Origin: Parabacteroides sp.
GTDB taxonomy: Bacteria > Bacteroidota > Bacteroidia > Bacteroidales > Tannerellaceae
Direction: 5' to 3'
Length of the DNA stretch: 61,240 bases
NCBI GenBank assembly: GCA_019417325.1
Contig: DXVO01000027.1
Location: 1 to 61,240 of the forward strand
Under the pieces are notes generated by a model. That model was given only the letters and a program-made list of their open reading frames with translations, made no database searches and was not told the origin of the DNA. Positions 1 to 7,295 of this stretch are shown here, piece by piece. The translations under genes were made by a program, and so were the position numbers. The stretch's first letter is position 1; every line of letters starts with the position of its first letter.

Positions 1-866
1 CTGACTACGGTGCATTCATCGAAATCGCTCCGGGCGTAGAAGGTTTGATCCACGTTTCTGAAATGTCTTGGACACAGCACTTGCGTTCTGCTCAGGACTT
101 CATGAAAGTTGGTGACGAAATCGAAGCAGTTATCCTGACTTTGGATCGCGACGAACGTAAGATGTCTTTGGGTATCAAACAGCTGAAAGCCGACCCATGG
201 GAAAACATTGAAGAACGTTTCCCTGTAGGTTCTCGCCACATGGCTAAAGTTCGTAACTTCACTAACTTCGGTGTATTCGTAGAAATCGAAGAAGGTGTAG
301 ATGGTTTGATCCACATTTCTGACTTGTCTTGGACAAAGAAAATCAAACACCCGTCAGAATTTACTCAGATTGGTGCTGAAATCGAAGTTCAGGTACTGGA
401 AATCGACAAAGAAAACCGCCGTTTGAGCTTAGGCCACAAACAGTTGGAAGAAAATCCTTGGGATGTATTCGAAACAATCTTCACAGTAGGTTCTATCCAC
501 GAAGGTACAATCATTGAAGTATTGGATAAGGGTGCTGTAATCTCTTTGCCTTACGGCGTAGAAGGTTTCGCAACTCCGAAACATCTTGTAAAAGAAGACG
601 GTTCTCAGGCTGCTGTAGACGAAAAACTGCAGTTCAAGGTAATCGAATTCAACAAGGAAGCTAAGAGAATCATCCTTTCTCACAGCCGTATTTTCGAAGA
701 CGAACAGAAAGGTGCTAAGAAAGATGCTAGCGACAAAAAGCCGACTGCAAAACGTGGTGGAAAGAAAGAAGAAGAATCTGCAATGGTAACTGGTCCGGTT
801 GAAAAGACTACACTGGGTGACATTGAAGAGCTTGCTGCTTTGAAAGAAAAATTAGCAGGTAAGTAA
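1..866 (+). CDS. rpsA: 30S ribosomal protein S1, C-terminal part (5' end outside window)
   Basis: The reading frame is already open at the left edge (frame of base 3), so this is the 3' part of a longer gene and the internal TTG at 45 is not a start. It contains about three consecutive S1/OB-fold repeats, each with the GVFVEI-type strand and the LIHISDLSW signature, then a Lys/Glu-rich tail ending in a LAALKEKLAGK-like sequence. Ribosomal S1 binds mRNA on the small subunit and helps unstructured leaders to initiate, which suits a phylum with weak Shine-Dalgarno sequences. Codon use is GC-richer and more biased than in the carbohydrate locus, as expected for a highly expressed gene. A rho-independent terminator follows directly. 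Confidence 0.95.
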   Translation, partial: DYGAFIEIAPGVEGLIHVSEMSWTQHLRSAQDFMKVGDEIEAVILTLDRDERKMSLGIKQLKADPWENIEERFPVGSRHMAKVRNFTNFGVFVEIEEGVDGLIHISDLSWTKKIKHPSEFTQIGAEIEVQVLEIDKENRRLSLGHKQLEENPWDVFETIFTVGSIHEGTIIEVLDKGAVISLPYGVEGFATPKHLVKEDGSQAAVDEKLQFKVIEFNKEAKRIILSHSRIFEDEQKGAKKDASDKKPTAKRGGKKEEESAMVTGPVEKTTLGDIEELAALKEKLAGK

Positions 867-886
867 TTACTCTTTTCAAATATAAT

Positions 887-921
887 AAAAAAGACTGCCT
901 GATTCAGGTGGTCTTTTTTTT
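887..921 (+). terminator. rho-independent terminator of rpsA
   Basis: A-rich left arm AAAAAAGACTGCCTG, three-base loop, right arm CAGGTGGTCTTTTTTTT (one G-T pair) ending in eight T, starting about 20 bases after the rpsA stop codon. Confidence 0.9.
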
Positions 922-1162
922 GTTCAAAAAGTTAGCTTTCAATTCGATTGTATAGCGCTTTGATAGAATAAAGCCTTTTGTGCTGACTCGATATCTGTGA
1001 ATAAAATGCATTTCAGGGGAAAACGGACGCTTTTTGTGGCTTAAAAGGAGGTTTTTCTACACTATCCGGAACCTATTTCCATGTATACGACGGGTAATTC
1101 CAACTATCTCTGCGGATAATTCCAACTGTTTGCGCACTAAAATATAACGATCCGCGCAGATA

Positions 1163-1222
1163 AAACATACATGTTTTGACTTCAAAGCATATATGTTTCG
1201 ATTTCAAAGCATGTATGCTTTG
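1163..1222. repeat. three imperfect tandem palindromic units
   Basis: Three successive units of 21-22 bases, each built on a palindromic core: ACATACATGTTT, then AAAGCATATATGTTT, then AAAGCATGTATGCTTTG. The units are joined by similar GACTTC or GATTTC spacers. They lie in a gene-free stretch between rpsA and the next gene. The function is unknown; similar AT-rich palindrome arrays are, from memory, common between genes in Bacteroidales. Confidence 0.6.
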
Positions 1223-1328
1223 TTTTTAGATAGTATAAGGTAGAGATGCGGCTCTGGAATGATTGGAAAACCGAACCCGACACGGGTATTAAATAGTTTA
1301 TTATATTCAGGAAAACGTAACTATATGA

Positions 1329-1413
1329 TTTGACGAAGATACCGCGAATAAACACAGATTAAGAAATATAAGACCTGTATTAATCCGCGTTTATTCGGGG
1401 TATCCGCGTCAAA
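1329..1413. repeat. long imperfect inverted repeat (34-bp arms)
   Basis: Left arm 1329-1362 and right arm 1380-1413 are reverse complements with 5 mismatches in 34, separated by a 17-base loop. Both arms contain the CGAATAAAC core. It has no T tract and no adjacent gene end, so it looks more like a dispersed extragenic or MITE-like element than a terminator. The rest of 922-1580 shows no convincing gene. Confidence 0.6.
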
Positions 1414-1581
1414 ATAATAATTCCTGTGTTCTATCTTTTAGTAACCATACATCTATCTGCGTCAACAAACTGATAAAACTAAACTTCGCGAGAGCAGCAT
1501 ATTTGCAACATCTTCCATACCTGTGTTCATATAAGCCGCGTATAGATAAGGCGTTTTGTCATTTTGTCATTTTGATAAAAC

Positions 1582-1621
1582 AAACAAGGTCATCTCAATT
1601 TAAAATGAGACAACCTTGTTT
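1582..1621 (-). terminator. terminator downstream of the small minus-strand gene
   Basis: Stem AAACAAGGT/ACCTTGTTT plus inner stem TCTCA/TGAGA around an AT loop. On the minus strand it is followed by GTTTT. It lies 28 bases past the stop of the 83-residue gene, which supports that gene being real. Confidence 0.7.
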
Positions 1622-1648
1622 CTTCCTCTCTTATAAAAGTTACTTTTT

Positions 1649-1900
1649 CTACTCTGGTGCGGCTTCTTCCGCCTGTTCTCCATAGAACTGGCAGCTTTCG
1701 CCAATGCCAAGCATGCTATTTATTTCATGCCGTTTATCTAAATCAGTAAAATAAGTTTCTACTACCTTATATATATCGAAACCATCTGTTGAGCCTGCCG
1801 CGAGGTTTAATGCTTCTACTAATTTGCCGACAGCTCTATGGATCTCATTTTTCTCAATCAGATGAAGTTCGTTGTTGTGAATTAATTGACACTTTCCCAT
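1649..1900 (-). CDS. small hypothetical protein (83 aa)
   Basis: Short acidic, mostly helical protein with no signal peptide or membrane segment. A central helical stretch (about residues 15-35) is followed by an FDIYKVVETYFTDLDKRHEIN region and an acidic C-terminus (EQAEEAAPE). No family is recognised. Support comes from a clear ATG start, a well-formed terminator just past the stop, and isolation from any longer ORF that could cast it as a shadow. It may be a lineage-specific regulator or an accessory to a larger complex; nothing in the sequence decides this. Confidence 0.6.
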   Translation of the reverse strand: MGKCQLIHNNELHLIEKNEIHRAVGKLVEALNLAAGSTDGFDIYKVVETYFTDLDKRHEINSMLGIGESCQFYGEQAEEAAPE

Positions 1901-2192
1901 GATGTTTGACTTTAAAGTTATACATGCTCATTCGTTTATAAAAAGTAAAGCAGTGTATTTTGCTCTGCTTCTTCTTTTTTAGTGCACTAAATATACAAAC
2001 ATATTATGAGCTTTCACGTTTTTCCGTACTTATTATTTCAAATAATTATTAATTGAGGGTAATTGCCTTTTCTCTTACCGGGAAAATCAAAAATATATGA
2101 TTTTCCGAGCTTACAGAGTGAGAATAAGTTTGTTTCTGTTTGGTTATGTAAAAATTAATATAGAAATTTGTTGACATATAATATGGAATGCT

Positions 2193-2582
2193 ATGGACAA
2201 ATATGATTTTGGTAAAGAATTTACTATTTTGGTTGCAGAAGATGAAGAGAGTAACTTTTTATTGTTGAAGACAATATTGAAAAAGTATACCAATGTCCTT
2301 CATGCAAGAACTGGTAAAGAGTTATTGCAAATGTACCAAGATGAGCATTCGGATTTAATTTTGATGGATATTAAAATGCCGGAGATGAATGGCCTTGAAG
2401 CATTGAAGGAAATCCGTAAGATTGATTCGTCCATCCCGGTGATAATGCAATCGGCCTATGCTTTTGAGAATGATATGGAAGCAGCACGTGAAGCGGGCAG
2501 TAACGGATTTATAACCAAACCTATCAGTGTGGCTATCCTGAAGGATACGATTAAGAAATTTATCCCCCAGATTGAATTCTAA
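2193..2582 (+). CDS. single-domain response regulator (CheY-like receiver)
   Basis: A complete receiver domain without an output domain (129 aa). Acidic residues E16/D17 lie after the first strand, the phosphoacceptor is D59 in LMDIKMPEMNG, the switch Ser is S87 in QSAYAF, and the conserved Lys is K109 in TKPIS. It therefore probably takes phosphate from a histidine kinase and signals through protein contacts. Similar short receivers in Bacteroidota often derive from hybrid kinases. No kinase gene is adjacent, so its partner is encoded elsewhere. The gene stands alone; the convergent minus-strand operon ends 19 bases after its stop. Confidence 0.9.
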   Translation: MDKYDFGKEFTILVAEDEESNFLLLKTILKKYTNVLHARTGKELLQMYQDEHSDLILMDIKMPEMNGLEALKEIRKIDSSIPVIMQSAYAFENDMEAAREAGSNGFITKPISVAILKDTIKKFIPQIEF

Positions 2583-2600
2583 AATCCCGTTTGTTCCCGG

Positions 2601-2945
2601 TTATTTGTTTTTGTGGAATAACCGGCGCAGACGATAATCCAGATACAGCAGAAGTAAAGCTATACTTCCTATGAAAAGATAAAAATGGAAGGTAGAAGGA
2701 TTTATCGGCTCGAAAGTTATTTTAGGCAAGTCCATGTAAAGGAATGCAGCAATCCCTAAAGCCACCATAAAGAGGGAAGCCAGTATTACTGCAATCAGTC
2801 CCATACGTTCGTTCCGTTTCTTTATCTTTATGGCTTCTTTTGTTATTTGTTCCATTACATTCATACGGAAGGAAGCTGGAAGCGGTTCTTCCTGTATGTT
2901 TTTAAACAAATCTTTTAAGATGTCTTTTTCCTGTTTTGTATTCAT
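2601..2945 (-). CDS. small two-TM membrane protein, probable partner of the ECF sigma factor
   Basis: A protein of 114 aa with a charged cytoplasmic N-terminus (residues 1-47), two hydrophobic helices (about 48-70 and 85-105) and a basic RRLFHKNK tail. It starts 3 bases after the stop of the upstream sigma-factor gene, so the two are surely cotranscribed. By position and topology it is a likely membrane-anchored anti-sigma or accessory factor. It lacks a recognisable zinc-finger anti-sigma motif (no HxxxCxxC), so the anti-sigma role is inferred only from context. Confidence 0.75.
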   Translation of the reverse strand: MNTKQEKDILKDLFKNIQEEPLPASFRMNVMEQITKEAIKIKKRNERMGLIAVILASLFMVALGIAAFLYMDLPKITFEPINPSTFHFYLFIGSIALLLLYLDYRLRRLFHKNK

Positions 2946-2948
2946 TGT

Positions 2949-3503
2949 CTAATCCTCCATTCCTTTTAATATAACAAATAACTTTTTCCGAATACGATGT
3001 AGTTTCACCTTTGTATTCGAGGGGGTGAGCCCGGTGATGTCGGCAATTTCCTCTATCGTCTTTTCTTTCATGTAAAAAAGCAGAATGATTGCCCGTTCGT
3101 CCGGGGGTAGTTTAGCCAAGGCTGCATCCAACATTTCCATCTGTCCGGTTGTGTCGTTTCTTCCTAAGGCGTTTGCAACTTCTTCTTCGGATACATTATT
3201 AATGATAGAATCTTCTATTGCCAGGAATTCATTTTTCTTTTTTCGGGTTTCCGAGATAGCTGTGTTATATGCAATCCGGTACATCCAGGTGGAAAAGCTA
3301 CTGTCCCCTTTAAATGAAGACAAATTACGGAATACCTTTACAAATACATCCTGTGCAAGTTCTTCCGCATCTTCCCGGTTTCTGACGACCTTTAAAATAA
3401 GCGAATATACCTGGCGGCTGTATTTATCCAGAAGACAAGCAAAACATGCCGTATCTCCCGATTGTATCCTTTCTATATAATATGTATCGGTATACAATTC
3501 CAT
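2949..3503 (-). CDS. ECF-type RNA polymerase sigma factor
   Basis: Extracytoplasmic-function sigma factor with region 2 (about residues 12-80, including DAEELAQDVFVKVFRNL and FSTWMYRIAYN) and region 4 (about 115-170, LPPDERAIILLFYMKEKTIEEIA followed by the GLTPSNTKVKLHRIRKKL helix-turn-helix). The open frame extends upstream to 3554, but the start at 3503 (MELYTDTYY) is preferred because the usual sigma-2 N-terminus begins there. It heads a two-gene operon with the small membrane protein. A -7-like TAnnTTTG box lies upstream on the minus strand at 3554-3561. It probably directs polymerase to an envelope- or growth-related regulon. Confidence 0.92.
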   Translation of the reverse strand: MELYTDTYYIERIQSGDTACFACLLDKYSRQVYSLILKVVRNREDAEELAQDVFVKVFRNLSSFKGDSSFSTWMYRIAYNTAISETRKKKNEFLAIEDSIINNVSEEEVANALGRNDTTGQMEMLDAALAKLPPDERAIILLFYMKEKTIEEIADITGLTPSNTKVKLHRIRKKLFVILKGMED

Positions 3504-3553
3504 TTGTATTATAATGGACGCAAATAAAGTTGCCAGGTTACAACTTGCATACA

Positions 3554-3561
3554 CAAAAATA
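3554..3561 (-). promoter_or_regulatory. candidate -7 promoter box for the sigma-factor operon
   Basis: Minus-strand TATTTTTG matches the Bacteroidota -7 consensus TAnnTTTG and lies about 50 bases upstream of the preferred ATG at 3503. No convincing -33 TTTG was found. Confidence 0.35.
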
Positions 3562-3654
3562 ATAATATTTTTTTACTGTAGCTATTTGTAACCTTTTAGA
3601 AATCTCCACGTCAAAAAGGCAAAGAGTTTAATTAATCATTAAAATATTACAGTT

Positions 3655-4101
3655 ATGATGGACTTTATTATGGTTCCGCTCGTAGTCGGAATTTGCATTG
3701 CAGGAGTGTATGGTTTGTTTGAGTTGTTCGTTCGCAGAAAAGAACGTTTGGCTATTATCGAGAAGATAGGAGAGAAGCTGGATGCTTCGGCTTTTGAAGG
3801 AAAATTGAGATTGCCTAAATATGGTGCATTCAGTAATATTTCATTCTCTTCTTTAAAAGCAGGATGCTTACTGGCAGGAATCGGATTAGGTTTGTTAATC
3901 GGTTTTATTGTTACTGCATCAATCAGTATGAGCAGTAGTATGTCTTATATGGGAGACGGCTGGCAAGGTTGGTACCGTCATGAACTGACTGGTACTGTAT
4001 ATGGTGCATCCGTTTTATTGTTCGGAGGTATCGGATTGATTGTTGCCTTTATTGTAGAGATGAAACTACATAAGAATGAAAAGGATACTGAAACAAAGTA
4101 A
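3655..4101 (+). CDS. two- to three-TM membrane protein (DUF6249-like)
   Basis: A 148-residue protein with an N-terminal hydrophobic helix (about 3-22), a short basic cytoplasmic stretch (RRKERLAIIEKIGEKLD), a second helix (about 70-92), a polar Ser/Met/Trp loop and a third helix (about 115-136), then a charged tail. The layout (N-terminal helix, RKER-type linker, later TM pair) resembles the DUF6249 family often found next to ECF sigma factors in Bacteroidales. That assignment is from memory. It diverges from the sigma-factor operon across a 150-base intergenic region, so it may be a regulon member or the sensor. Start 3655 (MMDF) or 3658 are both possible. Confidence 0.75.
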   Translation: MMDFIMVPLVVGICIAGVYGLFELFVRRKERLAIIEKIGEKLDASAFEGKLRLPKYGAFSNISFSSLKAGCLLAGIGLGLLIGFIVTASISMSSSMSYMGDGWQGWYRHELTGTVYGASVLLFGGIGLIVAFIVEMKLHKNEKDTETK

Positions 4102-4127
4102 AGGAGTTTGAGTTATAATTTGTGTGT

Positions 4128-4171
4128 ACCCCGATATAATCTTTTTAAAAGAAGATAGTATCGGGGTTTTT
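4128..4171 (+). terminator. rho-independent terminator
   Basis: Stem ACCCCGATA/TATCGGGGT closes a 26-base AT-rich loop and ends in TTTTT, starting 27 bases after the DUF6249-like gene. A second small hairpin (TTCTG/CAGAA) follows at 4172-4186. Confidence 0.8.
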
Positions 4172-4187
4172 CTTCTGTAAACAGAAA

Positions 4188-4412
4188 CGTCTATAAACAA
4201 TTAAAGGTTGTCTCCCGACAACCCCTAACCAAACTTTGTTAACCTTAAATCTAATACTATTATGAAAAAACCACAATGCAAAGATATAGTAGTGCGAGAG
4301 TTTTGTCAAGTGTTCTGCGTACAATATATGTTAAGGGGAAGCGGACGTTTGGATAAAAAATGTTGACTAGTTTGAATCGATATGAAGTACGGGTAAAAAC
4401 TGTTAAATTAAC
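4188..4412 (+). repeat. 225-bp intergenic element, copy 1
   Basis: The same sequence recurs at 15015-15240. The first 95 bases are nearly identical (differences confined to a hairpin loop, one indel and one substitution). The middle is diverged but alignable, and both copies end in AAAAACTG(T/C)TAAA(A)TTAAC at the stop codon of the convergent gene. It starts with hairpin GGTTGTC-loop-GACAACC (4207-4224), followed by an AT-rich leader and an ATG at 4262 that opens a 34-codon ORF. Both copies lie between convergent genes. Confidence 0.8.
4262..4366 (+). CDS. putative 34-aa Cys-containing peptide in repeat copy 1
   Basis: The ORF opens MKKPQCK and continues to a CQVF motif seven residues later, then to a basic end (GRLDKKC). 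Copy 2 of the element has an ORF with the same start, same spacing and same MKKPxCK...CQVF pattern but different codons (CAA/CAT, TTC/TTT). This suggests selection on the peptide rather than the DNA alone. It carries Cys residues but no signal peptide. It could be a leader peptide, a small toxin-like peptide, or chance coding in a conserved RNA. No family is recognised. Confidence 0.4.
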   Translation: MKKPQCKDIVVREFCQVFCVQYMLRGSGRLDKKC

Positions 4413-5451
4413 GAATAGTTTTCTCGACTTCGGATGACGGATCGTATAAATCCAGAGCCGCTCTCAGTTTCTTTTGTATTAAATTAGTGAGGGATAATGG
4501 TGCCAGTATTTTTATCCCTTCTGCAAATCCGAAGAGGTCCCGTATCAGTTCCTTATTGATAACGACTTCTATTTCGAAAATCATGTTGCCATTTTTTTCT
4601 TCAATCAAACGCTGGCTTTTGTGAATAGGTTTGGTCAGAATATAAAAAGCATCAGGCTTTTTTACCAGAAAACGGACTTTCTCGGGTTTGGAGCCGATGC
4701 TTTTGGTAACTCCTACGATATCATCAAAGAAAGTCAGAGGATCGAAAATCTCATTTTCGTGATAAGGCTCATTACCGGCTATGGATAAGTGATGGATACG
4801 GTCGAGCGCAAGGTTTAATAGAACCTTTTTATTCTTCTTTTTCACTCCGAGTACAAACCAGCGGTTCCTATATTCTTTCAATAAGTAGGGATAAAAGATA
4901 AAAGAAGAAGCAGAGCGTGCAGTAAAAGAGCGATACTTCATATCTAATGCCTGTTTGTTGACAACAGCATTATAAATCATATCCAGATAATTTAAACCTT
5001 TCAGATTTTCATTCTTTTCAAAGTCAATCACCGGGATTGTTTGTTGGCGGACAGAGGCTACATGGTCTTCCAGGCGGTTCACAATTTCCCCCATCTCCGA
5101 AAAATAGGAAAAGCCCTTAAACTGGCGCAATACTTCCACTGCTTCCGACATTACTTTTAAGTCCTGTTCGGAAAGAGGCGTGTTGGTAATGCTATAATCC
5201 GGTTCTTCGTACGTATAGTATTTATTATCATACACTACGATCGGAGCATTATAGCCTAATTTCTCACTGCGCATCATTTGGATATCCATCTGGATAGTTC
5301 TCCGGCTGATGCCTTTGTCTATGCCTTCATATTCATAAAGGGCATCGGAGCAGGCATCGATTAAATCTTCCAGCGTCCATTGCCTGTACCGGTTTCTCAG
5401 GCAGGTATCGATGGTTTTATAACGAATTAATGCGTTTCTGTTTGCAGGCAT
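4408..5451 (-). CDS. WYL-domain transcriptional regulator, divergent from the RNA-repair operon
   Basis: A 347-residue regulator. The N-terminal part (about 1-75, with RRTIQMDIQMMRSEKLGYNAPI) is a winged helix-turn-helix. The middle and C-terminal parts hold a WYL domain (about 155-225, with a KYRSFTARSASSFIFYPYLLKEYRNRWFVLG core in which WFV replaces the name-giving triad) and a WCX-like C-terminal extension. The frame is open back to 5586, but MPANRN at 5451 is the expected start. WYL domains are thought to sense nucleic-acid or nucleotide ligands. Divergent transcription from the Ro-like gene with a 155-base shared region suggests it controls the RNA-repair operon, taking the place of sigma-54 RtcR in enterobacteria. 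Confidence 0.88.
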   Translation of the reverse strand: MPANRNALIRYKTIDTCLRNRYRQWTLEDLIDACSDALYEYEGIDKGISRRTIQMDIQMMRSEKLGYNAPIVVYDNKYYTYEEPDYSITNTPLSEQDLKVMSEAVEVLRQFKGFSYFSEMGEIVNRLEDHVASVRQQTIPVIDFEKNENLKGLNYLDMIYNAVVNKQALDMKYRSFTARSASSFIFYPYLLKEYRNRWFVLGVKKKNKKVLLNLALDRIHHLSIAGNEPYHENEIFDPLTFFDDIVGVTKSIGSKPEKVRFLVKKPDAFYILTKPIHKSQRLIEEKNGNMIFEIEVVINKELIRDLFGFAEGIKILAPLSLTNLIQKKLRAALDLYDPSSEVEKTIR

Positions 5452-5474
5452 AGTATTTGAAAAGATTTTCGGAC

Positions 5475-5482
5475 AAATATAT
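5475..5482 (-). promoter_or_regulatory. candidate -7 box for the WYL regulator
   Basis: Minus-strand TATATTTG fits TAnnTTTG. A TTTG-like -33 box lies about 23 bases further upstream near 5506-5509. The distance to the ATG at 5451 is about 24 bases. Confidence 0.45.
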
Positions 5483-5533
5483 CTCTTATTTATCGGCTTT
5501 AAGGCAAAAAAATAATAGAAATCCTGCAAATAT

Positions 5534-5550
5534 TTTTTGTTGCGCAAAAA
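5534..5550. promoter_or_regulatory. candidate operator dyad between the WYL gene and the Ro-like gene
   Basis: TTTTTG and CAAAAA arms flank TTGCG in the middle of the divergent intergenic region. This is a reasonable place for WYL-regulator binding. The assignment is by position and symmetry only. A CATCTTTGC box (5569-5577), one base off the -7 consensus, lies downstream and may start the Ro-like transcript. Confidence 0.3.
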
Positions 5551-5606
5551 TACTGCGTACCCATGCCTGCATCTTTGCAATGTCAAACAAATAAAAGTAA
5601 ATCGTT

Positions 5607-7124
5607 ATGAAGTTCAATTTATTAAGCAAAAGGGCAGAGAAGGTGATGAACTATGAAGGAGCGCAAGCCTGGAAATTATCACCCGAATGGCAACTGTACA
5701 CAGCTACTGTTACCTCTTCATTGAGCGAGCATTTTTATCAAAGTGCATCCGACAGATTAGAAGTCGTACGTAACTTGATTGCAAATAACGATCCTCGATT
5801 TGTTGCACGTTTAGCAATCTATGCCCGTACAAAAATGAATATGCGTTCTATGCCGTTAGTCTTGGCAGTGGAGTTGGCGCGGGTTCATAGCGGCGACTCT
5901 GTTGTAAGCCGGATGGTTTCACAGGTAGTTCGACGTGCCGACGAGATAACCGAATTGCTGGCATATTATCAGCAGGCAAACGCCCGTGAGGATGTAAAGA
6001 AACTGAACAAGCTGTCCCGACAGGTACAAGCGGGATTGAAAGAAGCGTTTAACCGTTTCGACGAATACCAGTTTGCCAAATACAACCGGGATACCGAAGT
6101 AAAGTTGAAGGATGCCTTATTCCTTGTTCACCCGAAAGCTAAAGATGAAGCGCAGCAGTTATTGTTTAATAAAATAGTAGATGATACTTTGTCCGTACCT
6201 TATACTTGGGAGACTGAACTGTCTGCCTTAGGACAGGTGAAGTTCCCTTCTATGGAAGAACGTCAGTGTGCATTCTCTTTAAAATGGGAAGAACTGATAG
6301 ATAGTGGGAAGGTCGGTTATATGGCTTTATTGCGTAACCTTCGTAATCTATTGGAAGCGGAAGTATCCGAAGCCTATATTAAAAAGGTGTGCAGTACATT
6401 GGCTTCGCCGGAAAATGTGCGTCGTTCCAAACAGTTGCCTTTCCGTTTCCTGGCCGCTTACCGGGAAATATCCAAGTCTACATCCGTATATGCAACCTGT
6501 GTATTGGATGCGTTGGAAGAGGCTGTAGCAGTTTCGGCTGAACATATCAAAGGATTCGGTTCGGAAACCAGTGTTGTATTAGCTTGCGACGTATCGGGTT
6601 CGATGCAACATTCAGTATCACCGAAGAGCCGTATATATTTATACGATATAGGCTTAATGCTTGCTATGTTACTGAAGTCGCGTTGCGAACATGTAATAAC
6701 CGGAATGTTCGGAGATACATGGAAAGTGATAAATGTGCCATCCCGGGGAGTGCTGGCAAATGTCGATGCTTTCTATCAAAGGGAAGGGGAAGTCGGCTAT
6801 GCAACCAACGGACATTTGGTGATAAAAGATTTGTTGAACCGTCGTGAGCGGATAGATAAAGTGATGTTGTTTACGGACTCCCAGTTATGGGATACGAAAG
6901 GAGGTCATAACACAATGGCTTTTATGTGGAATGAATATAAAAAGATTTCTCCGGACAGTAAGCTGTACCTGTTTGACCTTGCCGGATACGGAATGACTCC
7001 TTTAAGTATACTTCGTGAGGATGTCTATCTGATAGCCGGTTGGTCTGATAAGATATTCGATATCCTGGATGCGATAGAACAGGGAGGAGATGCTTTATCT
7101 GAGATAAACAACATTCCATTTTAG
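5607..7124 (+). CDS. TROVE-domain Ro60-like RNA-binding protein
   Basis: A 505-residue homologue of Ro60/Rsr. Residues about 1-320 form the TROVE alpha-helical ring (typical stretches RLAIYARTKMNMRSMPLVLAVELA and GYMALLRNLRNLL). Residues about 320-480 form a von Willebrand A-like domain with a metal-ion-dependent adhesion motif DVSGSM beginning at D328 and a later FTDSQLWD strand. Ro proteins bind Y RNAs on the ring's outer surface and thread the ends of misfolded RNA through the centre; in bacteria they partner exonucleases in rRNA maturation and stress decay. Three Y-like RNAs follow immediately, and the RNA repair enzymes lie downstream on the same strand. Length is normal for bacterial Ro. 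Confidence 0.93.
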   Translation: MKFNLLSKRAEKVMNYEGAQAWKLSPEWQLYTATVTSSLSEHFYQSASDRLEVVRNLIANNDPRFVARLAIYARTKMNMRSMPLVLAVELARVHSGDSVVSRMVSQVVRRADEITELLAYYQQANAREDVKKLNKLSRQVQAGLKEAFNRFDEYQFAKYNRDTEVKLKDALFLVHPKAKDEAQQLLFNKIVDDTLSVPYTWETELSALGQVKFPSMEERQCAFSLKWEELIDSGKVGYMALLRNLRNLLEAEVSEAYIKKVCSTLASPENVRRSKQLPFRFLAAYREISKSTSVYATCVLDALEEAVAVSAEHIKGFGSETSVVLACDVSGSMQHSVSPKSRIYLYDIGLMLAMLLKSRCEHVITGMFGDTWKVINVPSRGVLANVDAFYQREGEVGYATNGHLVIKDLLNRRERIDKVMLFTDSQLWDTKGGHNTMAFMWNEYKKISPDSKLYLFDLAGYGMTPLSILREDVYLIAGWSDKIFDILDAIEQGGDALSEINNIPF

Positions 7125-7148
7125 CCTCGTGCTCTTTGAATAAAGAAT

Positions 7149-7287
7149 AAACAAGTGCCGTAGATAAGGGTTACTTCGTTGGTAACGTCTGTGTCGGGGG
7201 TTCGATTCCCCCCGCTCTGCCTTGTGCAGAACGTAGCTCAGTTGGGTAGAGCAAGAAAAAAGTCCCTTATCGCTTGTTGCCTTGTTT
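7149..7287 (+). ncRNA. Y-like RNA 1 with permuted tRNA-like module
   Basis: Outer stem AAACAAG/CTTGTTT (7149-7155 with 7281-7287), then an internal loop TGCCGTA opposite GCTTGTTGC, then stem GATAAGGG/CCCTTATC (7163-7170 with 7264-7271). Inside lie a small hairpin (GTTAC/GTAAC), a T arm GGGGG-TTCGATT-CCCCC (7196-7212), an acceptor-like strand GCTCTGC (7214-7220), a 5-base loop, its partner GCAGAAC (7226-7232, one mismatch), and a textbook D arm GCTC-AGTTGGGTA-GAGC (7236-7252). T arm before D arm is the order of a circularly permuted tRNA whose anticodon stem is replaced by the Y stem. This is the known plan of bacterial YrlA-type Y RNAs. Confidence 0.85.
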
Positions 7288-7295
7288 ACAAAAAT

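Noticed and set aside
1163..1222. CRISPR array
   Set aside because: The units are short, palindromic and contiguous with no unique spacers, and no cas gene is in the window.
7196..7252. A normal tRNA gene suggested by T-arm and D-arm sequences
   Set aside because: The arms are in permuted order, there is no anticodon arm between them, and they lie inside the stem of a Y-like RNA.
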